Source: an uncultured Bacteroides sp.
GTDB lineage: Bacteria; Bacteroidota; Bacteroidia; Bacteroidales; Bacteroidaceae
Assembly (NCBI RefSeq): GCF_963677685.1
Contig: NZ_OY782186.1
Span: 992,001-1,056,000, forward strand
DNA length: 64,000 nucleotides
Direction of reading: 5' to 3'
Part shown: piece after piece, positions 44,866-55,642 of the stretch
Layout: each line of letters begins with the position of its first letter
How positions within the stretch are numbered: the first letter of the stretch is position 1
Made by a program: the position numbers and the translations under genes
Notes under the pieces: model-generated
The model's database searches: none
What the model saw: the letters and a program-made list of their open reading frames with translations, nothing else
Told to the model about the DNA's origin: nothing

Positions 44866-47800
44866 ATGGAAAAACAAAAAAGTATCTATGGGCGTATGAT
44901 TGAACAGCCATCAGTATCACATTATAATTGGGTGATTCGGATTGCTGTTTTCTTTTTTGCGCTTTATGCTCCAGTTCAGGCAAAGCTTTTTGCGGAGAAT
45001 CTGGCAGTTGAAATATCTCAGCAGGCTTCACAAAAGGTTCGAGGGATAGTCAAAGACTCAAAAGGAGAGACTATTATCGGAGCGAATGTTTTGATTGAAG
45101 GAACTACGATCGGAACGATTACCGATCTCGATGGTGCCTTTACGCTCCAGGTTCCGGAAGATGCAACTAAACTGAAAATCTCCTTTATAGGTTTCAAGGA
45201 TAAAATAGTCCCAATAAAACGAGGTGCTTCAATGGTTGTTGTTATGGAAGATGATACGCAAGTATTGGATGAAGTTGAGGTTGTTGCTTATGGAGTTCAG
45301 AAAAAGGTTTCCGTTACAGGTGCCATTTCTTCGATGAAAGGAGGCGATTTACTAAAAACTCCTTCAGGTTCTATTTCTAACATACTTTCAGGACAGGTAA
45401 CAGGTATCTCCACTGTACAGTATTCTGGTGAGCCGGGTGCTGATGCTGCTGATATTTATGTTCGTGGTATTGCTACTTGGAATGACGCCTCTCCTGTGGT
45501 TCAGGTAGACGGGGTAGACCGTGATTTCTCACAGATCGATCCTAATGAAATTGAAAGTATCACGGTGCTTAAAGATGCTTCTGCAACAGCAGTATTTGGT
45601 GTGCGTGGTGCCAATGGTGTTATCTTGATCACTACGAAGCGTGGTGCTGAAGGTAAAGCTAAAATATCGTTCTCTACTTCAGTAGGAGTTAATGTGTTGA
45701 CTAAGCAATTGGATTTCGCTAATTCCTATCAGTATGCATCTTATTATAATGATATGCAGGTAAATGATGGTGGAGTACCAACTTTTACTAACGAACAGTT
45801 GGAGAAATTCCGTACTCATTCTGATCCGATCCTTTATCCGGATATCAATTGGCTGGATTATAGTATGAAGAACTCTGCTTTCCAGTCACAACATAATGTG
45901 AATATCTCAGGAGGTATAGATAATATGAGGTATTTTGTATCTGCCGGTATGTTTACGCAAGCCGGTATGTTTAAACAGTTTAATGCTGCGGACAACTTTA
46001 ACTTTGATTATAAGCGTTATAACTATCGTGCGAACTTAGATTTTGATGTAACCAAATCTACGTTATTGTCGGTGAATATCGGCGGGCGTATTGAAAGTAA
46101 ACGTACACCGGAATCTGGAGAAGACCAAAATCAGTTGTTCCGTAAGTTATATTGGGCTGTACCTTTTGCCGGTGCCGGCGTTGTGGATGGCAGACGGGTG
46201 GTTTCTAACGCTGATTATCTTCCTTTCACAGGAATGGACGGTCTTGATTCTTATTATGGAAAAGGTTTCCGTAGCAGAACTACGAATGTGCTCAACATAG
46301 ACCTTGCGTTGAATCAGAAACTGGACTTTTTAACTAAGGGTTTATCTCTGAAATTGAAAGGTGCTTATAATACATCGTACTCTAATACGAAAATAGCGAG
46401 CTCATCAAAAGCGTCATATACCCCTGTTATACAGAGTGACGGTTCTATTGCCTACCGCAAAAACGGTTCCGATTCTCAATTGAGTTATGATGAGCCGGGT
46501 GATCAGTTTAGTAAGGCTCGTGACTGGTATATGGAACTTGCCGTAAACTATGCTCGCAAGTTTGGTAACCATAATGTCACCGGGTTGGTGTTATACAACC
46601 AATCGAAGAAATATTATCCCGGCGGAACGTATGACGATATTCCTTCTGCTTATGTAGGATTGGTTGGTCGTGCTACCTATGATTGGAAAACTCGTTATTT
46701 AGCCGAATTTAATGTCGGTTATAATGGTTCAGAAAACTTTGCTCCAGGTAATCGTTATGGTATTTTCCCTGCAGGTTCTCTTGGCTGGGTAGTTAGTGAA
46801 GAACCTTTTTTCAAGGCTATAAAAAGATCGATTAGTTATGTAAAGCTTCGTGCATCTGTTGGTGTCGTAGGTAATGATAAGTTGGGCAATCAACGTTTCT
46901 TATATATGCCTGATGCCTATAAACTTGATGGTGGATATTATTTTGGAACTAATATCAATAATAAAAAGCCAGGTGCTTATGAATCTACGAAATCTTATGC
47001 TGACGTAACATGGGAAAAAGCAACGAAGCAAAACTATGGTATTGATGTAACTTTTTTAAATGAACGTTTAAGTCTTTCTGTCGATTATTTCTACGAAAAA
47101 CGTAAGGACATCTTGATGACGCCTGATTATCTGCCTAGTATTTTAGGTATGACTCTTCCGGTTGTAAATGTTGGTAAGACAGAAAATAGAGGTTATGAGT
47201 TACAAGCAAAATGGAACGATAAGTTAAATAAGGATTTTCGTTATTGGGTTAATGCCAACCTTTCGTTTGCCAGAAACAAAGTTCTATATATGAATGAAGT
47301 GGCTCAGAACGAACCATGGATGTATAAAACAGGTCGTATCATTGGTTCCCGTTCGATGTATAAATTCTGGGGTTTTTATGATGAAACGGCAGATGCTCGT
47401 TATGAAGCAGAGTTTGGTCAAAAAATCGCTGACCATGGGATAACTTTGGTTCCGGGTGATTGTGTTTATACCGATTTGAATGGAGATGGAAAGATTACAG
47501 GTGACGATGCTACACGTAACATTGGCTTTACTGATGCTCCTGAATATACCGCTGGTTTGAACATGGGATTTAATTGGAAGAATTTCGATTTTTCCATGCA
47601 ATGGACAGGCGCATGGAATGTAGACCGTATGTTGAGTGAATTCCGTCAGCCTTTGGGTGATACCTTTAATAAAGGCTTGTTGCTCTATCAATATAATACT
47701 ACTTGGCGTTCTGCGGAAGACACCTATACGGCAAAATATCCTCGGATCTCAGGTTTGCATGCAGCTAACAACTACGCCGGTTCTGATTTATATTTAATAA

Positions 47801-48021
47801 ATGCCAGTTATCTACGTTTGAAGAGTATAGAAATAGGCTACAACTTTGATTTTCCTTTCATCAAGAAAATGAAGATGAATCAATGTCGTTTGTATATTAA
47901 CGGTTATAATTTGTTGACTGTCACCGGATTTAAGTGGGGTGATCCTGAATCACGTCAGAGTGACCGTCCAAACTATCCGTTGACTCGTGTATTTAATATT
48001 GGTTTAAAAGTTGGATTCTAA
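44866..48021 (+). CDS. SusC-family TonB-dependent receptor (second pair)
   Basis: A 1051-residue outer-membrane importer: signal peptide to about residue 40, CarboxypepD_reg (about 55-140, KVRGIVKDSKGETIIGANVL), plug (LDEVEVVAYGVQKKVSVTGA; SITVLKDASATAVFGVRGAN) and barrel ending in the usual aromatic GLKVGF. There is no STN domain, consistent with control by the HTCS rather than a sigma/anti-sigma pair. Its SusD partner begins 15 bases downstream. Confidence 0.95.
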   Translation: MEKQKSIYGRMIEQPSVSHYNWVIRIAVFFFALYAPVQAKLFAENLAVEISQQASQKVRGIVKDSKGETIIGANVLIEGTTIGTITDLDGAFTLQVPEDATKLKISFIGFKDKIVPIKRGASMVVVMEDDTQVLDEVEVVAYGVQKKVSVTGAISSMKGGDLLKTPSGSISNILSGQVTGISTVQYSGEPGADAADIYVRGIATWNDASPVVQVDGVDRDFSQIDPNEIESITVLKDASATAVFGVRGANGVILITTKRGAEGKAKISFSTSVGVNVLTKQLDFANSYQYASYYNDMQVNDGGVPTFTNEQLEKFRTHSDPILYPDINWLDYSMKNSAFQSQHNVNISGGIDNMRYFVSAGMFTQAGMFKQFNAADNFNFDYKRYNYRANLDFDVTKSTLLSVNIGGRIESKRTPESGEDQNQLFRKLYWAVPFAGAGVVDGRRVVSNADYLPFTGMDGLDSYYGKGFRSRTTNVLNIDLALNQKLDFLTKGLSLKLKGAYNTSYSNTKIASSSKASYTPVIQSDGSIAYRKNGSDSQLSYDEPGDQFSKARDWYMELAVNYARKFGNHNVTGLVLYNQSKKYYPGGTYDDIPSAYVGLVGRATYDWKTRYLAEFNVGYNGSENFAPGNRYGIFPAGSLGWVVSEEPFFKAIKRSISYVKLRASVGVVGNDKLGNQRFLYMPDAYKLDGGYYFGTNINNKKPGAYESTKSYADVTWEKATKQNYGIDVTFLNERLSLSVDYFYEKRKDILMTPDYLPSILGMTLPVVNVGKTENRGYELQAKWNDKLNKDFRYWVNANLSFARNKVLYMNEVAQNEPWMYKTGRIIGSRSMYKFWGFYDETADARYEAEFGQKIADHGITLVPGDCVYTDLNGDGKITGDDATRNIGFTDAPEYTAGLNMGFNWKNFDFSMQWTGAWNVDRMLSEFRQPLGDTFNKGLLLYQYNTTWRSAEDTYTAKYPRISGLHAANNYAGSDLYLINASYLRLKSIEIGYNFDFPFIKKMKMNQCRLYINGYNLLTVTGFKWGDPESRQSDRPNYPLTRVFNIGLKVGF

Positions 48022-48035
48022 TACTTTGATAAAAT

Positions 48036-49934
48036 ATGAAACATTTTAGTAAATGGTTTATTGGAGCATTCGTAGGAGCTATTGTAGCAACTTCGTGTGT
48101 TGATGAGGTGAAATTTGGTGACAGCTTCCTCGAGAAAGCTCCGGGTGTTGCTGTGACACAAGATTCGATTTTTGGAAAGGCAGATTATGCTAGACGCTTT
48201 TTGTGGAATACATATAGCAAGCTTTATTATGGCTTAGCTACTAACTGGAATATGGTTGACGGTAAGATGAATACCGGTATGTTTGAAGTATTATCTGACT
48301 GCTGGCATAGTCATAACTCATGGGATGGACTCAACCGTAAATATTATTCGGGCTCTTATAAAGCCAGTGATGAAGATGGAGCTGATGACACCCGTTTTGG
48401 ATATACTAAAGAGAACTGTTGGCCTGCTATTCGTGCCTCTTGGATTTTTATTGAAAATGTAAATCGTGTGCCTGATATGGACGATTCAGAAAAGGCGCGT
48501 CTATCAGCTGAGGCAAAGGTAATCATTGCATCACGCTATTTTGATTTATTCCGTCATTTGGGTGGTTTACCCATTCTGGAAAAATCTTATGATGTAGCTT
48601 CTGCTTATGAGTTACCTCGTGCTACAGTAGAAGAGACAGTTAATTTTATGGTGCGTTTGCTAGATGAAGCATCGGCTGTTCTTCCTTGGGATTTAGAAGC
48701 TGATGGTGAATCTAATTGGCAAGGGCGTTTTACGAAAGCGGCTGCTATGGGATTGAAATGTAAAATTCTGTTATTTGCTGCCAGTCCATTATTTAATGAT
48801 AGCGAACCTTATTGTACTGAAGAACCTCAGGATGCTGTAACAAACCATCAAGTATGGTATGGCGCATATAAGCCTGAATTATGGACACAATGCCTGAAAG
48901 CTTGCGAAGATTTCTTCTCAGAATTAAATACTAAAGGACATTATGCCTTGATTCAACCTACGGGAAATTCTACAGGTGCATATCGCTCAGCTTTCAATAC
49001 TGCTTATTTTATTCGTCAGGACAATACGGAGCTTCTTATTTCAACTCGTATCATCGGTAAATACAATTGGGATTGGTGGTACTATTGGGGTGAATGGGTT
49101 GGCTTTGGCGGATATACTCCTACTGAAGAGTATATGGAAATGTTTCCAATGGCTGACGGAACTCCTTTCAATTGGAATGATGGTACAGTAGCTTCTAATC
49201 CTTTCTTCACAGATAATAACTATAATAAGCCTATTCGTGACCCACGTTTGTACGAAACAATTCTTGTCAATGGAGCTAAATTTAGTGGCCGTGCAGTAGA
49301 GTTGTGGTTAGGAGGACGTGATAACGTTAGCAGTACAGAAAAGGAGACTGGTATTTATGCTACAGGTTATGGTCTCTACAAATTTTATAAAGAGGGTAAA
49401 AGCAGTTTGGCGGGCAACTATTTAGAATGGCCCTATTTGCGCCTAGCCGAGATTTACTTGATTTATGCTGAAGCTTTATTGAAAAATAATAAGTTGGCTG
49501 ATGCTATTCATCAGGTGGACATTGTTCGTGCTCGTGTTGGATTGAAAGGATTGCTAGAGTCTAATCCTACTAAGAATTTGCAAACAGATGCCAATGCACT
49601 GATGGAAGAGATTCTTCGTGAACGTGCTTGTGAACTAGGTTTAGAAGATGTTCGCTTGTTTGACATGGTTCGTAACAAACGTGCTGATTTGTTTGAAAAA
49701 CCTTTGCATGGTTTGAAAATTGAACGTGCAGATGGAGGCAGTGGATCTTGGTCTGATAAAGATGCAAGCATACGCGGTGCTTTCCCTACTCAGTTTACAT
49801 ATACCAAATTTGAATTGACTAACAAGTCTCGTTCTTGGTGGAGTAACTTTAGCACAAAATGGTATTTGTCTGCTTTCCCTCCTTCGGAAGTAAATAAGAA
49901 TTATGGGTTAACTCAAAATCCAGGTTGGAGGTAG
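48036..49934 (+). CDS. SusD-family lipoprotein (second pair)
   Basis: A 632-residue SusD homologue with a lipoprotein signal (lipid Cys in ATSC, about residue 21). Typical blocks are present: KVIIASRYFDLFRHLGGLPI, LEWPYLRLAEIYLIYAEALL, LREERACELG-type helix (EEILRERACELGLEDVRLFD) and a YLSAFPPSEVNKNYGLTQNP ending. It is about 90 residues longer than average, with inserts in the loop-rich half that forms the glycan site. Partner of the SusC at 44866-48021. Confidence 0.94.
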   Translation: MKHFSKWFIGAFVGAIVATSCVDEVKFGDSFLEKAPGVAVTQDSIFGKADYARRFLWNTYSKLYYGLATNWNMVDGKMNTGMFEVLSDCWHSHNSWDGLNRKYYSGSYKASDEDGADDTRFGYTKENCWPAIRASWIFIENVNRVPDMDDSEKARLSAEAKVIIASRYFDLFRHLGGLPILEKSYDVASAYELPRATVEETVNFMVRLLDEASAVLPWDLEADGESNWQGRFTKAAAMGLKCKILLFAASPLFNDSEPYCTEEPQDAVTNHQVWYGAYKPELWTQCLKACEDFFSELNTKGHYALIQPTGNSTGAYRSAFNTAYFIRQDNTELLISTRIIGKYNWDWWYYWGEWVGFGGYTPTEEYMEMFPMADGTPFNWNDGTVASNPFFTDNNYNKPIRDPRLYETILVNGAKFSGRAVELWLGGRDNVSSTEKETGIYATGYGLYKFYKEGKSSLAGNYLEWPYLRLAEIYLIYAEALLKNNKLADAIHQVDIVRARVGLKGLLESNPTKNLQTDANALMEEILRERACELGLEDVRLFDMVRNKRADLFEKPLHGLKIERADGGSGSWSDKDASIRGAFPTQFTYTKFELTNKSRSWWSNFSTKWYLSAFPPSEVNKNYGLTQNPGWR

Positions 49935-49968
49935 TGGCATGATCATTGACATTAAAAAACTGAATAAT

Positions 49969-52900
49969 ATGAAAAATAAAATAATAGCTTTAGCGATGCT
50001 TGCTTGCGCAAGTTTAAACGGTTGGGCTCAGAGTAGTAATAATATAACAGGTAGAGTAGTCGATGATGGAGGTAACTCTGTGTCCGGAGCGTTAGTTTCT
50101 ATTGTGGATAATCCATTAGTGAAAGTCCCTACTGGAAAGAATGGCGAGTTTGAGATCATGGCGGCTAAAGAAAATACCCTGAGAATACAAACAGCTAATG
50201 ATGCTGTGAAGGTGGTACTCATAAAGGATATCTCTAAGCCGATGACTGTTGTGATGGACCTTTCTACTGCAAAAGTTAACTATGGTTTTGGTTTACACCA
50301 AACTGTTTCAGAATCAACCGGTGCTGTCTCTACAGTATATGCTGATGAAATAAATACTCGTTCTGCTTTGACTATTGGTAACTCGCTTTATGGCAATGTT
50401 TTGGGTCTTACTACTATGCAGAAAACAGGTGCCACTTGGGATCAGACACCTTCTATGTACATCCGTGGTCAGAAAACACTGAATGGCCATAATGGTATAC
50501 TTGTAGTTGTTGATGGTCTGGAGCGAGACAATGCTTGGAATGTATTGAATTATATAGCTCCGGAAGAAGTTGAGTCGGTAAGCGTGCTTCGTGATGCTGC
50601 AGCTTTAGCACTTTATGGATATAAAGGGGTAAATGGTGTTTTGAATATTGTCACTAAACGAGGAAAGTACAAATCAAAAGAGATTAATTTCAGTTATGAT
50701 CATGCTATTAACTGGCAGGCACGTAAACCGGAATTGGCAGATGCTTATACATATGCCAATGCTCTAAATGAAGCATTAACAAATGATGGAAAAACAGTTC
50801 GTTATTCGCAGAATGAATTGAATGCTTTTAAGAGTGGGAAATACCCATATCTTTATCCGAATGTTGATTGGTGGAAAGAAACTTTCCGTGATAGAGGAGC
50901 ATCTGATATCGCTACGTTGAGTTTTCGGGGAGGTAGCACAAAAATGCGTTATTTTACGATGCTTAATTTACAAAACAATAGTGGATTCATTGCTAATGCA
51001 AATATGAATCAAGGATACTCTACTCAGGAGAAGTTTTCAAAAGGTAATTTCCGCACAAATTTGGATGTGGATTTGACGCCGAAGACAAAAATGAAAGCGA
51101 ATATCATGGGAGTGTTGAACGAATTTAGCAGACCGGGTCTCGGATCGGATAATTTGATTTCAAAACTTTATATTCTTCCATCTGCAGCATTCCCTATCAA
51201 AACAGAAGATGGACTTTGGGGAGGTAATGCTACCTGGAATGGTTACTATAACCCCGTAGCTTTAACTCAGGCACGTGCTTATACGAAAGGTCATACTCGT
51301 GCTTTGTATGCTGATATGTCTTTGAAACAAGATTTTTCTTCTATAACGAAAGGACTAGGAGGAAGTATTCGTATGGGGTATGACAACATCGCTTCGTATT
51401 GGGAAAACCATTCAAAAGAATATAAATATGGTAGTAAAAGTGTGACATCTTGGAATAATGGTGAACCATCTGAATATAATATGTATACAGGAGGTGTTGA
51501 TGGTGAGATGAGTGGAGATAGCAAACTCGACTGGCAATATCGTTCTTTCAATTTTCAGGCTAGTATGGATTATCAACGCCAATTTGGTGCGCATAATCTG
51601 TACACAATGTTGATGTACACTTATAAGTATGATAATGCCAAAGGAATTAATCGGACGTATTATACTCAAAATGCGGCGTGGTATACTCATTATGGGTATC
51701 AGAACCGTTATTTTGCTGATTTGACTTTGATGAATTCCGCTTCTAATGTTTTAGCAAAAGGACATAAGTGGCATTTATCTCCTACTGTTGGTTTAGCATG
51801 GGTAGCTTCTAATGAGGATTTCATGAAAGCATTCCGTTTCGTAGATTTCCTTAAGCTGCGTGCTTCTTTTGGTATCTTGAATACGGATAATATTCCATTC
51901 AATGGTTATTGGAATGAAACGGTCACTGGTGGTGGAGGATATCCCATCAGAGATAACTTCTCAGATGATGGAAGTTGGCGAGAAGGAACTTTGCCTTCAT
52001 TAAATGGTACTACAGAGAAAGCTTATAAATATAATGCAGGTATTGACTTGATGATGTTCAAGGAACTGTCGTTGACTGTAGATGGTTTTTATGAAAGACG
52101 TTCGGACATTTGGGTGAGTACTTTAGGTAAGAATTCGGCAGTACTAGGAGCTTCTAATTCTTATGCCAACGCAGGTATTGTGGATAGCTGGGGTACTGAA
52201 ATCGGTGCGGATTACACGAAAAAGGTAGGGGATGTTAAGTTCAATTTGGGTGCTAAATTTACCCTTTCTAAGAACAAAATTATTGAGCAATTAGAATCCC
52301 CTCAGGCTTATGATTATCTCCGCTCTACAGGGAGACCTATTGGGCAGGTATTTGCTTTACAAGCTATTGGCTATTTTGTTGATCAGGCAGATATAGATAA
52401 CAGTCCGACTCAACAATTTGGTCAGGTGAAGCCCGGTGATATCAAATATAAAGATGTTAATAATGACAAAGTCATAAATGATAACGACTTAATTCCAATG
52501 GGCTATAATTCTACTGTTCCAGAAATCTATTATTCATTTAATTTAGGTCTCGAATGGAAGGGTTTAGGCTTTAATGCCTTGTTTCAAGGTGTAGGGAATT
52601 ATACCGCTGTATTAAATACACCGAGTGTTTATCGACCTTTGGTAGGAGATGCTAGTATCTCTAATAACTATTATGCCAACCGTTGGACACCGGAAAATCC
52701 TAACTCACGTTTTCCACGTTTGACAACGGAAGCGGTCGATAATAATTTGAAAAATAGTTCTGTATGGTTAGCCGATCGTTCATTCTTGAAATTGCGCAAC
52801 TGTGAGATTTATTATAAACTTCCTTCTTCTTTCTTGGATAAGATTAAGATGAAAACAGCGAAGGTTTATGTCAGAGGAGTTGATCTGCTTTGCTTTGATA

Positions 52901-52986
52901 GCATTGATTTAAGTGATCCTGAAGCAATGGGAACAGCTTATCCTGCTACTCGTTCGGTGAATGTAGGCTTATCTATCGGTTTTTAA
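49969..52986 (+). CDS. SusC-family TonB-dependent receptor (third pair)
   Basis: The product has 1005 residues from MKNKIIALAMLACASLNGWA, a clean signal peptide; an ATG 30 bases earlier would place charged residues ahead of it. CarboxypepD_reg (about 25-100, NITGRVVDDGGNSVSGALV), plug (MYIRGQKTLNGHNGILVVVD; SVSVLRDAAALALYGYKGVN) and barrel follow, and there is no STN. The LxSVLRD plug motif replaces the more usual IxVLKD. It starts 34 bases after the second SusD and probably imports a different-length fragment of the same glycan. Confidence 0.94.
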   Translation: MKNKIIALAMLACASLNGWAQSSNNITGRVVDDGGNSVSGALVSIVDNPLVKVPTGKNGEFEIMAAKENTLRIQTANDAVKVVLIKDISKPMTVVMDLSTAKVNYGFGLHQTVSESTGAVSTVYADEINTRSALTIGNSLYGNVLGLTTMQKTGATWDQTPSMYIRGQKTLNGHNGILVVVDGLERDNAWNVLNYIAPEEVESVSVLRDAAALALYGYKGVNGVLNIVTKRGKYKSKEINFSYDHAINWQARKPELADAYTYANALNEALTNDGKTVRYSQNELNAFKSGKYPYLYPNVDWWKETFRDRGASDIATLSFRGGSTKMRYFTMLNLQNNSGFIANANMNQGYSTQEKFSKGNFRTNLDVDLTPKTKMKANIMGVLNEFSRPGLGSDNLISKLYILPSAAFPIKTEDGLWGGNATWNGYYNPVALTQARAYTKGHTRALYADMSLKQDFSSITKGLGGSIRMGYDNIASYWENHSKEYKYGSKSVTSWNNGEPSEYNMYTGGVDGEMSGDSKLDWQYRSFNFQASMDYQRQFGAHNLYTMLMYTYKYDNAKGINRTYYTQNAAWYTHYGYQNRYFADLTLMNSASNVLAKGHKWHLSPTVGLAWVASNEDFMKAFRFVDFLKLRASFGILNTDNIPFNGYWNETVTGGGGYPIRDNFSDDGSWREGTLPSLNGTTEKAYKYNAGIDLMMFKELSLTVDGFYERRSDIWVSTLGKNSAVLGASNSYANAGIVDSWGTEIGADYTKKVGDVKFNLGAKFTLSKNKIIEQLESPQAYDYLRSTGRPIGQVFALQAIGYFVDQADIDNSPTQQFGQVKPGDIKYKDVNNDKVINDNDLIPMGYNSTVPEIYYSFNLGLEWKGLGFNALFQGVGNYTAVLNTPSVYRPLVGDASISNNYYANRWTPENPNSRFPRLTTEAVDNNLKNSSVWLADRSFLKLRNCEIYYKLPSSFLDKIKMKTAKVYVRGVDLLCFDSIDLSDPEAMGTAYPATRSVNVGLSIGF

Positions 52987-53004
52987 TAGAAAAAAAGTAA
53001 AGAT

Positions 53005-54693
53005 ATGAAACTGAAATATATATTTTTAAGTTTAAGTTGCATGTTAGCTTTTTCAGCATGTAATGAGGAAATGAATTATCATGAATATACCGTTTATGGC
53101 AAAGACTATGTGTTTACTGACTTTAAGAGAACAAACGGTTTTGTTACTAATATTTATAGTTATCTGGATTATGATTTTCCGTCTGTAAATTCTTTCTGCT
53201 CTGCTAGTGATGAGTCTGAAAATGCTTGGTCTTGGGCTGGAATACACGACTTCTATAACGGAGCGTGGAGTCCGCTTAATTCCTTTTCTATCTGGGGCTA
53301 TTATTCGGCTATTCGTGCTGCGAATTATTATTTGAAAGAATCCCCAAATGCGGATTTCTCTGAACTCAAATTTGATAAAGACTATCAAGCTCAGATGAAT
53401 CGCTTCAATCGTTATCAGTATGAAGTCCGTCTTTTGCGTGCTTATTATTACTTCATCCTGGTTCGTGCGTATGGAGATATTCCATTTACTACGGAAGTGT
53501 TGACGGAGAAAGAAGCAAATTCAATGACACGTACTCCGGCAGCTACGGTTTTTGATTTTATTGTGAGTGAATGTGATGCAGTTAGAGATGAACTTCCGGT
53601 AGATTATTCCAACTTGACGGATGATGCTTCCAGTATAGGAAGTCCTGAAACCGGTCGAGTGAACCGTGGTACAGCATTAGCACTGAAAGCACGTGCTTTA
53701 CTCTATCAGGCAAGTCCGCTGTTTAACACAAATAGTGATCTTAATTTATGGAAAAAAGCAGCTCAAGCGAGCAAGGATGTAATAGATTATTGTGCGGCTA
53801 ATTCTATTAAATTAGGAAAGTATTCTGCTTTGTGGGGAACCGATAATTGGAAAGCTTCTGAAATGATCTTTGTACGCAGAGTGGGGGATATAAATGCTCC
53901 TGAAGTCTATAATTATCCTGTAGGTATGGAAAACGGTAATTCAGGGAACTGTCCAACACAGACTCTGGTAGACGCTTATGAAATGAAGACTACGGGAGAA
54001 GCTTGGAATAAACCGGGAAGTGGTTATGATCCGCAGAAACCTTATGCAAACAGAGACCCTCGTTTGGCTATGACTATTGCGGTAAATGGCGATAAATGGC
54101 CGAATACGAATCCTAATGCTTTGGAAACTTATATTGGTGGTCGGAACGGACTTCCTATCTCAGGAGCTACGCCTACAGGCTACTATTTGAAAAAATACTT
54201 GGACGGTACTACGGACATAAGTTCAGAAACTAGTAGTGGTGGAAAACGCCATAACTGGATTACTTTCCGCTTAGGTGAATTTTATTTGAACTATGCTGAA
54301 GCTGTTTTTAAATACTTAGGTTCCGCTGATGCCACGAGTGCAGAGTTTACGATGTCGGCTTCGAATGCGGTAAGTGTGGTTCGTAATCGTGAAGATGTAA
54401 AGATGCCTCAATTCCCCGCAGGTTTGTCTAATGATGATTTCTGGTCTAAATATGAACGTGAACGTATGGTCGAACTGGCTTTCGAAGGGCATCGTTTTTG
54501 GGATGTACGCCGTTGGAAAGAGGGCTCTCAGTTAAAGAACATTGTACGAATGGAGATTACAAAGAATGGAGATTCATATACCTATACCCGCGTGACGAAG
54601 GCGCGCACTTGGGATGATAAGATGTATCTTTTCCCTATTCCTGATGTAGAAAGGAGAAAGAATCCTAATCTTACCCAAAATCCGGGTTGGTAA
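53005..54693 (+). CDS. SusD-family lipoprotein (third pair)
   Basis: The 562-residue protein has a lipobox near residue 19 (MLAFSAC), SusD helices (NRYQYEVRLLRAYYYFILVR, GTALALKARALLYQASPLFN), the RERMVELAFEGHRFWDVRRW signature and the YLFPIPDVERRKNPNLTQNP end. It pairs with the SusC at 49969-52986, 18 bases upstream. Confidence 0.95.
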   Translation: MKLKYIFLSLSCMLAFSACNEEMNYHEYTVYGKDYVFTDFKRTNGFVTNIYSYLDYDFPSVNSFCSASDESENAWSWAGIHDFYNGAWSPLNSFSIWGYYSAIRAANYYLKESPNADFSELKFDKDYQAQMNRFNRYQYEVRLLRAYYYFILVRAYGDIPFTTEVLTEKEANSMTRTPAATVFDFIVSECDAVRDELPVDYSNLTDDASSIGSPETGRVNRGTALALKARALLYQASPLFNTNSDLNLWKKAAQASKDVIDYCAANSIKLGKYSALWGTDNWKASEMIFVRRVGDINAPEVYNYPVGMENGNSGNCPTQTLVDAYEMKTTGEAWNKPGSGYDPQKPYANRDPRLAMTIAVNGDKWPNTNPNALETYIGGRNGLPISGATPTGYYLKKYLDGTTDISSETSSGGKRHNWITFRLGEFYLNYAEAVFKYLGSADATSAEFTMSASNAVSVVRNREDVKMPQFPAGLSNDDFWSKYERERMVELAFEGHRFWDVRRWKEGSQLKNIVRMEITKNGDSYTYTRVTKARTWDDKMYLFPIPDVERRKNPNLTQNPGW

Positions 54694-54721
54694 TTTATCA
54701 TGAACTTTTAATCTATTAAAG

Positions 54722-55624
54722 ATGAAAACAATGAAATTGAAATATAGTTATGTATTGCCGGTCCTATTCTTAATCTTTATGACCGGATGTGATAATAAAA
54801 TAGAGCAATTTGAGCAGGTCGGATCAGCGACCTCTCCTGCTGCTATTGAAGCTGAAAGTGTAAGTTCTGAGGCTTTGCCCGGACAGATTCTTTTGAAGTG
54901 GACGGCTCCGGCAGGTGACTTTTCTTATCTGCAAATTAAGTATTATGATCCGTTGACGAAGAAGGATACTTATAAGGTGGCTTCTAAAGGAACGACAGAA
55001 ATGTTGATTGATAATACGCGTGCCCGCTATGGTGCCTATAAATTTTATTTTCAAACGTTTAATGTGGCTCATCAGGGGGGGGATGTGAACGTTGTTGAAG
55101 CAACATCAGGTATTGCTCCTGCTGTAATTACAGTAGGGAAGAAGACAAAGATTGCTTTAACAGCTGACCAATTGAGTACAAATGCGCAAGAGCCAACAGA
55201 AGGACCTATCAAGAACTTGATAGATGGTAATTCCGGTAGTTTCTTCCACACCCGTTGGAGTTCACCTCAACTTCCTTTGCCTCAGTATATTCAGATAAAC
55301 TTTAAAGAGCCTCATAAAGTATTTAGTCTCTATTATATGAATAGAAATGATTCGTGGACTACTTCGGGTCGGGCAAGTAGTGCTGAATTACAGATTAGTA
55401 ATGATGGAGAAAATTGGGAAACGCTTACTACTCTAACAGGATTGCCAAGCGCAGCAAGTGCTGAATATACTTCGGACTATGTCGTTTCAGATAAAACGTT
55501 TACTTATTTCCGTTTCAATGTCATTGCGACAAGTGGTAATACGAAATATTTTAATATGGCCGAGTTTGCAATGTACGATGTAGAATTAGATATTTACGAT
55601 CCGGAAGCTGATGAAGCTAATTAA
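54722..55624 (+). CDS. Surface lipoprotein with F5/8 type C (discoidin-like) domain
   Basis: The 300-residue lipoprotein has lipid Cys in MTGC (about residue 22). Residues about 35-130 form a fibronectin/Ig-like beta domain (LLKWTAPAGDFSYLQIKYYD). About 150-290 form an F5/8 type C carbohydrate-binding fold (LIDGNSGSFFHTRWSSP; YIQINFKEPHKVFSLYYM; AELQISNDGENWETL). It follows SusD by 28 bases and precedes the GH16 lipoprotein, the position of surface glycan-binding proteins in PULs. The bound sugar is unknown. Confidence 0.83.
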   Translation: MKTMKLKYSYVLPVLFLIFMTGCDNKIEQFEQVGSATSPAAIEAESVSSEALPGQILLKWTAPAGDFSYLQIKYYDPLTKKDTYKVASKGTTEMLIDNTRARYGAYKFYFQTFNVAHQGGDVNVVEATSGIAPAVITVGKKTKIALTADQLSTNAQEPTEGPIKNLIDGNSGSFFHTRWSSPQLPLPQYIQINFKEPHKVFSLYYMNRNDSWTTSGRASSAELQISNDGENWETLTTLTGLPSAASAEYTSDYVVSDKTFTYFRFNVIATSGNTKYFNMAEFAMYDVELDIYDPEADEAN

Positions 55625-55642
55625 TTTGAAAGGATATAGTAA